Assembly (NCBI RefSeq): GCF_900110755.1
Contig: NZ_FOFF01000011.1
Span: 62,001 to 126,000, forward strand
Source of the DNA: Streptomyces sp. yr375
GTDB taxonomy: Bacteria; Actinomycetota; Actinomycetes; Streptomycetales; Streptomycetaceae
Reading direction: 5' to 3'
DNA length: 64,000 nucleotides
Part shown: positions 8,142-17,257 of the stretch, in pieces
How positions within the stretch are numbered: the first letter of the stretch is position 1
Layout of the letters: each line of letters begins with the position of its first letter
Position numbers and translations under genes: made by a program
The notes under the pieces: generated by a model
Told to the model about the DNA's origin: nothing
Seen by the model: the letters and a program-made list of their open reading frames with translations, nothing else
Database searches by the model: none

Positions 8142-8657
8142 ATGGCGGAGGAAGCCGATCGGGATCCGGGTCCGGGCAGGTATGCGGGTGCGGGCCCCGA
8201 AGGTCACCAGGGCCCGCTGACGATCTATCTCGTCAAGCAACTCGAACTGGCCATCCGCTCCTTCATGGACGAGGCACTGCGGCCGTACGGGCTCACGACT
8301 GTCCAGTACACGACCCTGGCCGTGCTCCAGCACCGACGCGGGCTCTCCTCCGCCCAGTTGGCGCGCCGCTCCTTCGTCCGACCCCAGACGATGCACGAGA
8401 TCGTGTGCTCGCTGGAGCAGCGTGGACTGCTCGAGCGCGCCCACGCCCCGGGCAACCGGCGGATCATGGAAGCCCGGCTCACCGGGGAGGGCGAGGAACT
8501 CCTCGCGGCGTGCGAACCGGCGGTGCTGGCGCTGGAGGACCGGCTGCTGCTCGACATGCCGGAGGAACAGCGGTCCGTGTTCCGCCAGGGCCTGAAGGAC
8601 GGCCTCGCCGCCTTCACCGGGCGGCCGGCTGTTCCCCGGACGGTGCCGTCAGGGTGA
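8142..8657 (+). CDS. MarR-family regulator
   Basis: About 171 residues. A MarR winged helix runs from roughly residue 25 to 160 (LTIYLVKQLELAIRSFMDEALRPYGLT broken over helix 1, then LSSAQLARRSFVRPQTMHEIVCSLEQRGLL as helix-turn-helix, and HAPGNRRIMEARLTGEG as the wing). The start at ATG 8142 is preceded by GAAGAGG at good spacing; the frame is open upstream inside the binding-protein gene in a different frame. It follows the orphan binding protein and may regulate it. Its 3' end overlaps the convergent GH43 gene by 44 bases. Confidence 0.8.
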   Translation: MAEEADRDPGPGRYAGAGPEGHQGPLTIYLVKQLELAIRSFMDEALRPYGLTTVQYTTLAVLQHRRGLSSAQLARRSFVRPQTMHEIVCSLEQRGLLERAHAPGNRRIMEARLTGEGEELLAACEPAVLALEDRLLLDMPEEQRSVFRQGLKDGLAAFTGRPAVPRTVPSG

Positions 8658-10125
8658 CGCCCAGGGCCACCGGGGTGCCGAAGTTCGGTGTGCCGTCGGC
8701 GTTCCAGGTGAACTTCTGCGCCCTCGTCGTGCGGTTCATGTCGCAGCCGCCGTTCGCGGAGTTGTTGGCGTGGTAGACGATCCAGTCCTCGGTCCCGTCG
8801 GGCGACTTGAAGAACCCGTTGTGGCCGGGGCCGTACACGCCGTTGGCGTCGGACCGCTGGAAGACCGGGTTCGGGGACTTGACCCAGGACGACGCGTTGA
8901 GCGGGTCGCCCCCGTTGTACGTCAGCATCCCCAACTTGTAGTCGGGTGTGGAGCAGTGGCTCGCCGAGTACACGATGAACGTCTTGCCGCCGTGCTGGAG
9001 CACTTCGGCGCCCTCGTTCACCGCGCCGCCCACCGTCTCCCAGTTGTAGGTCGGCGTGGACAGCACCCGGCGGGTGCCGCTCGCCGTCCACGGGTTCGAC
9101 AGCGGCCGGATGAACATCGGCTGCGAGCCGTTGTAGAAGGTGCCCAACAGGTAGAGCCGGCCGTCGAGTTGCAGGATGCCCGGGTCCAGCTCCCATGTGT
9201 TGTCCTGCGTCGGGTCGAGCAGGTCGGCCTTGAAGGTGTAGGGCCCCATCGGGTCCAGGCCCGCGCTCTCCAGGACATGGATCCGCTGGGTGCCCAGGTC
9301 GTACGGCTCCCGGCCGGCCGTGTAGTAGAAGTACCAGCGCTTGCCGTTCGGGCCGTCGAGCAGGTGGAACTCCGGCGCCCACATCGTGCCCGCGCCGTTG
9401 GGCCGGGTGAGGTTGAAGATCACCTGGTCGGCGGCCGTGGCGAGCCCGGCGAGCGTGCTCGCCTTGCGCATGGTGATCGTCGAGTTCCAGGTGGTCGTGG
9501 CCAGGTAGTAGTACCCGTCGTAGTACGTCAGCCAGGGGTCGGGGCCGTGCTGGGAGAGCGGGTTGGTGAAGGTGTGCGGGCTGGTGCCGCCACCGCCGGT
9601 GAATGCGGGCAGCCGCCACACCCTGCCGTTCGCGGCGGCGCACGGCAGTTGCACCAGGTTCGTGTTCGACGCCGACGAACCGCCGCTCGGCGCAACGCAC
9701 TTGCCCGAGCTCACGGAGACCAGGTTGAACGTCCTGTCGGTGCCGCCGACCGCCACCGCGACCAGCCGCCACTGCTGGTTCGTACCGCCGTGGCACGGCC
9801 ACTGGATGATCGCCGCGTCGTCCGCCGTGGACGCGCCGTAGACGTCCACGCACTGACCGGACTGCGTGGTGATGGTGTACGTGTCACTGGTGCCGGAGAG
9901 CAGGGTGTAGCCGAAGTTCTGGTTCGCGCCCGACGAGCAGGCGAAGGCCCGCAGTCGGGTGCCGTCGGTCGATGAACTCCCGGGCAGGTCGAGGCAGTTG
10001 CCGCCGTTCTGGTTGACCCCGGTCGAGGTGAACGCGACGGCGGCGGAGGCGGGCGGCACCACCAGGAAGGCGACCGCCACGGTGAACAGGGCGATGAGCG
10101 CGGACAGGCATCGGGAACGGGTCAC
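8614..10125 (-). CDS. Secreted GH43 family glycosidase with ricin-type lectin domain
   Basis: A 503-residue extracellular enzyme. Signal peptide at residues 1-28 (MTRSRCLSALIALFTV...ASA), ricin-B/CBM13 lectin at about 30-170 (GGNCLDLPG, QSGQCVDVYG, QQWRL repeats), then a five-bladed GH43 domain at about 185-500. The catalytic base is Asp196 in HGPDPW; APEFH and ELDPGI are further family positions. GH43 lectin fusions are usually alpha-L-arabinofuranosidases or xylosidases. The GTG start overlaps the stop of the upstream hydrolase gene (GTGA), so it is co-translated with it and belongs to the LacI-controlled arabinoside locus. Confidence 0.88.
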   Translation of the reverse strand: MTRSRCLSALIALFTVAVAFLVVPPASAAVAFTSTGVNQNGGNCLDLPGSSSTDGTRLRAFACSSGANQNFGYTLLSGTSDTYTITTQSGQCVDVYGASTADDAAIIQWPCHGGTNQQWRLVAVAVGGTDRTFNLVSVSSGKCVAPSGGSSASNTNLVQLPCAAANGRVWRLPAFTGGGGTSPHTFTNPLSQHGPDPWLTYYDGYYYLATTTWNSTITMRKASTLAGLATAADQVIFNLTRPNGAGTMWAPEFHLLDGPNGKRWYFYYTAGREPYDLGTQRIHVLESAGLDPMGPYTFKADLLDPTQDNTWELDPGILQLDGRLYLLGTFYNGSQPMFIRPLSNPWTASGTRRVLSTPTYNWETVGGAVNEGAEVLQHGGKTFIVYSASHCSTPDYKLGMLTYNGGDPLNASSWVKSPNPVFQRSDANGVYGPGHNGFFKSPDGTEDWIVYHANNSANGGCDMNRTTRAQKFTWNADGTPNFGTPVALGVTLTAPSGEQPAAR

Positions 10126-13100
10126 GGTCCGTACACCTTTGCTTCGAGGAGGCCGACGGAGTTGGTGCCGTTGCCGGTGAGCAGCATCCGGAGCCGGGTG
10201 GTGCTCGTGGCGGTGAAGGTGACGGCGTTGTACTGGTTCTTGACCAGCGGATAGCCGCTCGCGCCGGGCACGTCGACGTACGCGCTGCCGTTCCAGTACT
10301 GGAGCTTCCAGGAGGCCGGCATGTCGATGCCGTCGTCGTCGTCGAAGAAGTACACCTCGGCCTTGTTCAGGGTCTGCGCCGTCGGCCAGGTCAGCTCGGC
10401 CCACTGCTGGCCGGTCTGCGGCCAGGTGCCCCAGCGCGGGTTGACCGTGTCGTTGGACGACGGCGGGTCGATCCCGTCGTTGACGGCGGCGACGCTCTCC
10501 CAGGAGGAGGTGTACGACGCCGACGGCGTCGCCGACGCCGCGAGGTTGGCCGGTGGCGCGGGCGGCTGGACCCCGCCCCGGTTGAACGCCTTGACCTCGG
10601 TGAGGCCCGTCTTGGCCCCGGCGGCGTTGGTGGCCAGGATCCGCACGCGCTGGGCGGTGAGCGCGGGGAACTGCACCACGTTGTAGTTGGCCCGCGGCAC
10701 GGCCGGGCTCCTGGACTGTCCCGGCACGGTCACCCAGGAACTGCCGTCGTAGTACTGGATGGTGTAGGCGGACGGCGCGCGGTAGGTGGTGCTCGCCGGC
10801 CGGCTGTCCTTGAAGTACAGGCGCATCTCGTTCAGGGTGCGGGCGGCCCCGAAGTTCAGCTCGTACCAGTCCTGGCTGTTGGGGGACCCGCCCGCGCCCC
10901 AGAACGGCTCGTTGGTGGGATACCCGTCGACCGCGCCGGCGGTGCTGCTGCCGGATCCGGTGTACGACGCCGAAGTCGTCGCCCCGGCAGCGAGGTTGGT
11001 GGGCGTGCCGGTCAGGTCGACGCCCGCCTTGGCGAGCATGTCGACCATCCGGGGGCTGCTCTGCACGACCTGGTTGGGAGCCTGGAGGCCGGCGACGGCC
11101 GTGTGGTAGGTGACCGTGCCGTTCGTGGTCACGTCCCCGGTCGCCGGGTCCCAGGTGAACGGCACCAACGAGTCGACGGTCGCGGCCCGGCTGCCGTTGA
11201 CGTAGATCGAGTAGCCCTCGGGGACGCCCGGGTAGCGCACCACGCCGTCGGCCGGGTCGTCCCACACGATGCTCAGGTCGGCGTTGCGGTAGCGCAGGTT
11301 GTTGACGGTGAAGTGGTCCCAGCCGATGTCGATCGGGGAGAGTTCGACCTTGGCGTCGTTGCGGGGGCGCAGACCGGCGACGTCCTCGATGACCGTCCAG
11401 TTGCTGCTGCCCAGGATGTTGTGGTGGATCCAGGACCGGTAGTCGATGGAGCTGCCGTTCCAGTCGGCCCAGAACTCGTTGGCGTCGGGCCACTGGGTGT
11501 TGCCGCCGACGTACTGCGCCCAGGTGTTCCAGTAGAGCAGCTTCTTGTAGTCGGTCGCGGTCATCCAGGAGTTGGGGTAGTTGCGCAACACCGAGGAGTA
11601 GAGCCGGAACTGGACGGTGGAGTTGATCGTGGAGAAGTTGTTGGAGCCGGGGTTCCCGGCGTCGGCCGCTGCCTTCTTGTCGGCCTGGTCGGCCGTGTAG
11701 AAGGGGAAGACCGGGTACTGCGCCGGGTCGTCGAACAGCCGCAGCGCCTGCTTGTACGTGGCTGTGTTGGGGACCGCCCCGACCGAGAACGGGTAGTAGT
11801 TGTTGATCTCCTTCCAGGGCACCCACTCGTTGGTCGACTTCAGCCGGTGCTCGAACAGTTGATGGTTCGGATTCCACAGGACGTTGACGATGGCGTCCTT
11901 GATCTGCGTCGCCAGCGTGCGCATCTCGGCCGCCTTGGCCGTGTTGCCGACCGCGTCGTACGCCTGCGCGGCGGCGAGCGCGCCGCTGTACTGGTAGGCG
12001 GACTCGGCGCGGTCCATGTTGCCGGGCTTCCAGTGGAAGGACACCGCGTCGGCGTCGTTGCCCGTCAGCGCGCCCCAGTCGTACTCGATGAGCTTGTTGT
12101 TGTCGTGGTCGTAGTAGGCGAGTTGGCCCTTGACGTCGCCCTCGGCGTAGTGGGCGAGGTTCCCGGCGATGGCCGGCTGCCCGCCGTGGATCTGGTAGCT
12201 CCGCCAGGCCGCCTCGGCGATGTACTGGGTGTAACTGTTCGACCAGTTCTCCGGGTCACCGGGGTTGTCGAGGAACCGTCCGCCCTTGGAGATCTGGCCG
12301 ACGCTCAGCCAGTCGCCGTACGCGTAGGCCGGGTTGCGCAGGTACTTGAGGTCGTCGATGTGCATCGGCTGGGTGAGAGCGATCGCGTTGTTGTAGCCGA
12401 GGACGCCCTCGGTCGACGTCGGGAACTGGAAGGTCTGCCCGGGGATGTCGGCGTCCAGGTTGTTGAAGCGCATCAGCCACCAGCGGTAGTAGATGTTCTT
12501 CTTGATCGCGCCTTCGGGTACGTCGATGTAGGGCACGTTCTGCGCCCACCACAGGTTGTAGGCGCGCACGTGCGTCGCGAAGGCGGTCGCGTTCGAGTAG
12601 CCCGCGTACGCGTTGTACTCGCTGAGCGACTCGGGGATCTCGTCGGTGACGAAGCCCATCACCAGCTTGGCGGTCACCGTGGCCCCGGCGGCGACGGTGA
12701 CGGACCGGTTGAGGCCGCCGCTCGACACCGTGAATCCGTCGCCGGTGAACCTCGGCCGGATGGTGGTGAGGTTGTTGTAGGCGTTCACCTGCCCGGTCAG
12801 CTCACTGCCGGTGCCCGAGGTGGCGTACGGCGAGGTCGCCCGCAACTGCAACGTGGTGGCGGCGCTGCCGTTGTTCTTGATCGACAGGTTGGTCACGGCC
12901 ACGTTGTTCTCGGTGACGAACTTGGTCTGGGTGACCGCGACCGAGCCGCTGGAGTGCACGCTCCTCCAGTAACTGGGGGCCTGCCAGCGCTGGCCGACCT
13001 GCTCGGTGAAGGTGCCCGGGGTGATCGCGACGGTGTAGGCGCTGTTGTCGCTGATGCTCTCCCAGTACGCGACCTTGCCCGCGAACCCGAGCTTGGAGGG

Positions 13101-13382
13101 GTCGTGCTCCTTCATGAACAGCGCGCGCCCACGGCTCATCAGCCAGGGCCCGGCGGGATCGTCACCGGAACGGGCGAGCAGCCGGTCCATCCAGAAATCG
13201 GTCCCCGAACTCTCGGAGTCGTAGATGCTCCGCATCATGTCGCCCGGCGTGTAGGCGACGGGCGGGGCCGGGATCGCGGGCCCGTTGAAACTGGGGAACC
13301 CGATGGTCTGCGCGGCGGCGGCCGGGTTCACGGAACAGACGGAACAGAGGATGAGCACGAGGGCGACGAGGAGGCGCTTCAT
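10122..13382 (-). CDS. Large secreted (alpha/alpha)6-type glycoside hydrolase with two discoidin domains
   Basis: A 1086-residue secreted enzyme. Signal peptide (MKRLLVALVLILCSV...AAAA), an N-terminal beta-sandwich (about 40-280), a helical barrel (about 290-790; IKKNIYYRWWLMRFNNLD, MHIDDLKYL, HWKPGNMDRAESAYQYSGAL broken across helices, ANEFWADWNG), then two F5/8-type discoidin/CBM32 domains at about 796-930 and 946-1086. The barrel resembles the MGH1-like/six-hairpin clan that includes GH63, GH78 and GH142-type enzymes; the exact family cannot be assigned by eye. ATG 13382 is preceded by GGAGAGGGAG. It starts an operon with the GH43 gene and probably debranches an arabinose- or rhamnose-containing plant polymer. 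Confidence 0.8.
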   Translation of the reverse strand: MKRLLVALVLILCSVCSVNPAAAAQTIGFPSFNGPAIPAPPVAYTPGDMMRSIYDSESSGTDFWMDRLLARSGDDPAGPWLMSRGRALFMKEHDPSKLGFAGKVAYWESISDNSAYTVAITPGTFTEQVGQRWQAPSYWRSVHSSGSVAVTQTKFVTENNVAVTNLSIKNNGSAATTLQLRATSPYATSGTGSELTGQVNAYNNLTTIRPRFTGDGFTVSSGGLNRSVTVAAGATVTAKLVMGFVTDEIPESLSEYNAYAGYSNATAFATHVRAYNLWWAQNVPYIDVPEGAIKKNIYYRWWLMRFNNLDADIPGQTFQFPTSTEGVLGYNNAIALTQPMHIDDLKYLRNPAYAYGDWLSVGQISKGGRFLDNPGDPENWSNSYTQYIAEAAWRSYQIHGGQPAIAGNLAHYAEGDVKGQLAYYDHDNNKLIEYDWGALTGNDADAVSFHWKPGNMDRAESAYQYSGALAAAQAYDAVGNTAKAAEMRTLATQIKDAIVNVLWNPNHQLFEHRLKSTNEWVPWKEINNYYPFSVGAVPNTATYKQALRLFDDPAQYPVFPFYTADQADKKAAADAGNPGSNNFSTINSTVQFRLYSSVLRNYPNSWMTATDYKKLLYWNTWAQYVGGNTQWPDANEFWADWNGSSIDYRSWIHHNILGSSNWTVIEDVAGLRPRNDAKVELSPIDIGWDHFTVNNLRYRNADLSIVWDDPADGVVRYPGVPEGYSIYVNGSRAATVDSLVPFTWDPATGDVTTNGTVTYHTAVAGLQAPNQVVQSSPRMVDMLAKAGVDLTGTPTNLAAGATTSASYTGSGSSTAGAVDGYPTNEPFWGAGGSPNSQDWYELNFGAARTLNEMRLYFKDSRPASTTYRAPSAYTIQYYDGSSWVTVPGQSRSPAVPRANYNVVQFPALTAQRVRILATNAAGAKTGLTEVKAFNRGGVQPPAPPANLAASATPSASYTSSWESVAAVNDGIDPPSSNDTVNPRWGTWPQTGQQWAELTWPTAQTLNKAEVYFFDDDDGIDMPASWKLQYWNGSAYVDVPGASGYPLVKNQYNAVTFTATSTTRLRMLLTGNGTNSVGLLEAKVYGP

Positions 13383-13485
13383 GGGGGGTGCTCCCTCTCC
13401 GGTTGACGGGAAGCGGGCGGTGTCATGCAACCTGGGTCATGGAGCCTGCATCATGCACCTGACATGCATTCGAGGAAACTCACCT

Positions 13486-13497
13486 GAAAGGTTTTCG
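13486..13497 (-). promoter_or_regulatory. Candidate LacI-family operator before the hydrolase operon
   Basis: GAAAGGTTTTCG has arms GAAA/TTTC and lies about 100 bases upstream of the discoidin hydrolase. A near-identical GAAAGCCTTTTCG occurs in front of the divergent binding-protein gene, inside 14776-14795. A shared box on both transcripts of the locus suggests one regulator, the LacI protein encoded between them. Confidence 0.45.
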
Positions 13498-13580
13498 CAA
13501 CGTAGGAGTGAGCTGACGAAGTGTCAAGACAGTGCGCCGATAACCGAGTTCGCCGAACCGCGACGTCCGGACGGCACCGC

Positions 13581-14609
13581 TCAGGACAGCGGGGCCGTCG
13601 ATCCCCTGATGACCACGCGGCAGCGCACCGTCTCGATCCCCGAGCGCCGGGCCCCGCCGATCGCGGTGAACAGGGCGTGGGCCGCCGCCCGGCCGACCTC
13701 TTCGAGGTTCATGTCGACGCTGGTCAGCGGCGGGCGCGAAGAGGCGGTCAGGACCTGCCAGTTGTCGAAGCCCATGACCGCCACGTCCTCCGGCACCCGG
13801 AGCCCGCGCTCGCGCAGGACGTCCATCACGCCCCGGGCGATCTGGTCGCTGCCGCACAGCACGGCGTCGACGTCCGGGTGCCGGTCGAGCAGCAGCGCGG
13901 TCGCCGCCCGCCCCCACCCCTCCGACCAGGCCCCGAACCGTGGTTCGCCGACCGGGCTGAGACCGGCGTCGGCGAGCGCGGCCCGAGCGCCCTCGGCCCG
14001 GTCGTGGGCCGCCGCGTACCCGGGGTCGCCGGTGATGTGCGCGATCCGGGTGCGGCCGCAGGCCAGGAGGTGTTCCACCGCGATCCGGCCGGCGTCGACG
14101 CTGTCCGGGACGATGGACAGATCCGCCGGATCCTCCGACGGGGCGTACGCGTAGACCACGGGCACGGGCAGCGTGCGGCCCAGCGGCGGGCGCGGGTCGG
14201 TCCGGCTGCCTACCACGATGAGACCGTCGACCTGGCGGCCCAACAGCGCCCGCACATGGTGCTGTTCGCGGATCGCGTCGCCGCGGGCGTCGCACAGGAA
14301 GACCGCGACCTCGCCCGCCCCGAAGGCGTCCTCCGCGCCCATGAGGATCGGGATGCTGAACCGGCCCTCCAGGTCGCTGGTGAGCAGACCGACGGTGCCC
14401 GACCGCCCGACGAGCAGCCCGCGGGCGAGCTGGTTCGGCCGGAAGGCCAGCCGCTCGGCGGCCTCGATCACCCGCTGCCGGGTCTCGGCGCGCACCTGAC
14501 TGCGGCCGTTGAGGGCCTTGGACGCGGTCGCGATGGACACGCCGGCCAGCCGGGCGACGTCGCTGAGTGTGGTGGGCTGCGAACGAGAGGGGCCGACGGC
14601 CGGTGTCAT
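13581..14609 (-). CDS. LacI-family repressor of the arabinoside locus
   Basis: A 342-residue LacI/GalR regulator. The helix-turn-helix is at residues 14-60 (TTLSDVARLAGVSIATASKALNG), with hinge helix NQLARGLLVGR, and then the sugar-binding core (TVGLLTSDLEGRFSIPILMGAED, DGLIVVGSR, TRIAHITGD, DAVLCGSDQIARGVMDVL, VAVMGFDNW). It lies between the two arms of the locus, transcribed with the secreted hydrolases and divergent from the ABC importer, so it probably responds to imported arabino-oligosaccharides or arabinose. An LxxPxL-type DNA contact (ASKALNG) is present. Confidence 0.92.
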   Translation of the reverse strand: MTPAVGPSRSQPTTLSDVARLAGVSIATASKALNGRSQVRAETRQRVIEAAERLAFRPNQLARGLLVGRSGTVGLLTSDLEGRFSIPILMGAEDAFGAGEVAVFLCDARGDAIREQHHVRALLGRQVDGLIVVGSRTDPRPPLGRTLPVPVVYAYAPSEDPADLSIVPDSVDAGRIAVEHLLACGRTRIAHITGDPGYAAAHDRAEGARAALADAGLSPVGEPRFGAWSEGWGRAATALLLDRHPDVDAVLCGSDQIARGVMDVLRERGLRVPEDVAVMGFDNWQVLTASSRPPLTSVDMNLEEVGRAAAHALFTAIGGARRSGIETVRCRVVIRGSTAPLS

Positions 14610-14750
14610 GGGTGTTCTCCTGTCGCGCGTCGCGTGCGTAAACCGTACGCGACATGTTTCGGTGCGGGCGGGTCCAGGAGGATTTCACAGGTTTCGGCAG
14701 CGCGTGTACGGCGACCCCCACGTCTCGTACAACCGTTCCCTGCAAGGGGA

Positions 14751-14779
14751 TTGACGGGCAGTCAGCCGGGTCCTAGCTT
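14751..14779 (+). promoter_or_regulatory. Promoter of the sugar importer operon
   Basis: TTGACG (14751-14756), a 17-base spacer and TAGCTT (14774-14779) form a good vegetative promoter 54 bases before the ATG at 14833. The -10 is overlapped by a palindrome, so a bound repressor would block it. Confidence 0.65.
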
Positions 14780-14795
14780 TCAGAAAGCCTTTTCG
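14776..14795. promoter_or_regulatory. Candidate LacI operator over the -10/+1 region
   Basis: GCTTTCAGAAAGC (14776-14788) is a perfect 13-base palindrome directly over the -10 box and start. The adjacent GAAAGCCTTTTCG matches the box before the divergent hydrolase operon. Confidence 0.55.
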
Positions 14796-14832
14796 GCTCC
14801 TTTCCGTTCCATCCACACCCAGGGGGATCGTC

Positions 14833-16152
14833 ATGGGGAGCACGACCGGACCACGTGGACCCGTCCGCCGGTTCGCCACCGGCGTCGTCGCGCTCCTCGC
14901 CGCCGCGAGCCTGGTCACGGCCTGCGGGTCGGGGGACGGCGGCGCGGGCAGCGGGGGCAGCGGCGGCAAGGCGGGGGACGCCAAGGGCGCCGACGACGGC
15001 AGCACGCTGACGATGTGGACGCGCGCCGCGACCCGGCCGCAGAGCGAGGCACTGGTCAAGGCCTACAACGCCCACCACAAGAACAAGATCGCGCTGACCG
15101 TCATCCCGACCGACGACTACCAGGCCAAGGTCGGTGCCGCCGCCGGCTCGAAGGACCTCCCCGACCTGTTCGCCTCGGACGTGGTGTTCGTGCCGAACTA
15201 CACCACCAGCGGCCTCTTCGCCGACCTCACCCGGCGCATCGACGCCCTGCCCTTCGCCGACAAGCTGGCCCGGTCGCACATCAAGGCCGGCACCTACGAG
15301 GGCAGGAAGTACGTCGTCCCGCACACCCTCGATCTGTCGGTGCTCTTCTACAACAAGGAGCTCTACCGGCGGGCGAAACTCGACCCCGCGAAGCCGCCCG
15401 CCACCCTCGCCGACTGGGACCGGCAGGCCCGCGCCGTGGACGCGCTGGGCGGCGGCGTCGACGGCACCTACTTCGGCGGCAACTGCGGCGGCTGCGGCGT
15501 CTTCACCTGGTGGCCGTCCATCTGGGCCGGGGGAGCGGACGTGCTCAACCAGGAGGGAACCGAGGCTCAGCTCGACTCCGCCACCGCGAAGAAGGTCTAC
15601 GACACCTACCGCGGCTGGGTGAAGGACGGCATCGTCGCCCCCGGCGCGCGTGACGAGACCGGCACGACCTGGACCGGTGTCTTCCCCAAGGGCAAGGTCG
15701 GCGTCATGCCCATGCCGTCGACGACCCTGGGCCTGATGCCCAAGAACCTGGACCTCGGCGTCGCGCCCATCCCCGGACCCGACGGCGGCAGGTCCACCTT
15801 CGTCGGCGGGGACGCCATCGGCATCGCCGCCACCAGCCGGAAGGCCGACCAGGCCTGGAACTTCCTCGCCTGGTCCCTCGGCGACGACGCCCAGGTCAAC
15901 GTGGTCGCCGCCCACAAGGACGTCGTGGCGCGCACCGACCTCGCGGCCAACAAGTACTCCGCCGCCGACCCGCGCCTGGTCATGATCAACCAACTGGTGG
16001 CGGACGGCCGTACCCCGTACGCGCTGAAGTTCGGCCAGACCTTCAACGACCCCAACGGCCCCTGGCTGTCCCTGATGCGCGACGCCGTCTTCGGCGACGG
16101 CACATCCGTCGACAAGGACAACAAGGCCGTCACCGCCTCACTGACCGACTGA
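14833..16152 (+). CDS. Sugar ABC transporter substrate-binding lipoprotein
   Basis: A 439-residue extracytoplasmic binding protein of the MalE/UgpB type. The signal peptide ends in lipobox LVTAC (Cys about residue 33), followed by a Gly/Ser-rich linker and the binding fold (STLTMWTRAATRPQSEALVKAYN, LPDLFASDVVFVPNY, LSVLFYNKELYRRA, GKVGVMPMPSTTLG, RSTFVGGDAIGI). ATG 14833 follows AGGGGGA. First gene of the import operon; the ligand is expected to be beta-linked arabino-oligosaccharides because of the two downstream arabinofuranosidases. Confidence 0.9.
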   Translation: MGSTTGPRGPVRRFATGVVALLAAASLVTACGSGDGGAGSGGSGGKAGDAKGADDGSTLTMWTRAATRPQSEALVKAYNAHHKNKIALTVIPTDDYQAKVGAAAGSKDLPDLFASDVVFVPNYTTSGLFADLTRRIDALPFADKLARSHIKAGTYEGRKYVVPHTLDLSVLFYNKELYRRAKLDPAKPPATLADWDRQARAVDALGGGVDGTYFGGNCGGCGVFTWWPSIWAGGADVLNQEGTEAQLDSATAKKVYDTYRGWVKDGIVAPGARDETGTTWTGVFPKGKVGVMPMPSTTLGLMPKNLDLGVAPIPGPDGGRSTFVGGDAIGIAATSRKADQAWNFLAWSLGDDAQVNVVAAHKDVVARTDLAANKYSAADPRLVMINQLVADGRTPYALKFGQTFNDPNGPWLSLMRDAVFGDGTSVDKDNKAVTASLTD

Positions 16153-16223
16153 CCCACGCGACACGACAGAGAACGGCACGGCCCCGGCACGACCCCTCCC
16201 ACCGCACCCGGCAGAGGAGAGCC

Positions 16224-17216
16224 ATGCAGGTGAAGGCCCCCGACCGGGCGACCGCCGAGCACGGGACCCGGACCCGGACCCGCACGCGTCCCCGGACCCC
16301 GGCAGCGCGCCGGGCCCGCCGACCCCGCAGGTCCGCGCCCCGCCGGCACTCCCGCACGCTCCAGGGCCTCGGGTACGCCGCGCCCACGGCCGTGTTCGTC
16401 GCCGTCTTCTTCCTGCTGCCGCTCCTCCTCGTCGGGCAGATGTCGCTCAGCGACTGGCCGCTCCTCGCGGGCGACAGGGGCGGCAACGCCCCCGAGAACT
16501 ACACCGACGTCACCGACAGCCCCCTGTTCTGGCCGTCCGTCCGCTTCACGCTCCTCTACACCGTGATCGTCACGGTCGCCCTCCTGGGCCTCGCGCTCCT
16601 CCTCGCCCTGCTCGTGCAGGAGTCCCGCCCCGGCGCAGGGTTCTTCCGTACGGTCTACTTCCTGCCCGGCGCCCTCGGCCTGGCCTCCGCCTCGCTCCTC
16701 TTCTGGGGCCTGTACAGCCCCACCACCGGCCCGCTCAGCAGCGCCCTGGAGAGACTCGGCCTGGTCGACGACCCGGTGTCCTTCCTCGGCACACCGAACT
16801 CCGCCCTGCTGTCGACGGTGTTCCTCGTCGTGTGGAAGTTCGCCGGTTTCTACATGCTGATCCTGCTCGTCGGCCTCCAGCGCATCCCGCACGAGGTGTA
16901 CGAGGCGGCCCGGATGGACGGCGCGAGCCGCGGCCAGATCTTCCGCTCCATCACCCTCCCGCTGCTGCGTCCGTCCCTCGCGCTGTCCCTCCTGCTCTGC
17001 GTCACCGGATCGCTGCTCGCCTTCGACCAGTTCTTCGTCCTCACCAAGGGCGGACCGGACAACAGCACCGTCACCGTCGTGCAGTTGATCTACCGCGAGG
17101 CGTTCCAGCGGCTGAACCTCGGCACCGCGGCAGCCCTGTCGATCGTCGTACTGGCCGCGCTGCTCCTGCTCAACGCCGCACAGTTCCGCGGCCTGCGCCG
17201 CACCGACGAGTCCTGA
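16224..17216 (+). CDS. Sugar ABC transporter permease (MalF type)
   Basis: A 330-residue inner-membrane permease. An Arg/Thr/Pro-rich cytoplasmic N-terminus (about 50 residues, unusually basic) precedes six membrane helices. The EAA loop EAARMDGASRGQIF that docks the ATPase is near residue 230. ATG 16224 follows AGAGGAGA. It pairs with the next permease to form the channel. No ATP-binding subunit is encoded in the locus; Streptomyces CUT1 importers commonly share the MsiK ATPase encoded elsewhere. Confidence 0.92.
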   Translation: MQVKAPDRATAEHGTRTRTRTRPRTPAARRARRPRRSAPRRHSRTLQGLGYAAPTAVFVAVFFLLPLLLVGQMSLSDWPLLAGDRGGNAPENYTDVTDSPLFWPSVRFTLLYTVIVTVALLGLALLLALLVQESRPGAGFFRTVYFLPGALGLASASLLFWGLYSPTTGPLSSALERLGLVDDPVSFLGTPNSALLSTVFLVVWKFAGFYMLILLVGLQRIPHEVYEAARMDGASRGQIFRSITLPLLRPSLALSLLLCVTGSLLAFDQFFVLTKGGPDNSTVTVVQLIYREAFQRLNLGTAAALSIVVLAALLLLNAAQFRGLRRTDES

Positions 17217-17257
17217 CCCGCTCGCGACCCCCGACCCGCTAGCGAAAGGAGACACCG

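Noticed and set aside
8614..11877. A 1087-codon minus-strand frame treated as one protein
   Set aside because: Only 8614-10125 has a signal peptide, lectin and GH43 motifs. The upstream part is the shadow of the discoidin hydrolase, which uses another frame.
11103..13406. A 767-codon open frame antisense to the discoidin hydrolase
   Set aside because: Composition is the Val/Gly/Arg/Asp shadow expected from high-GC third positions; no start context or domain.
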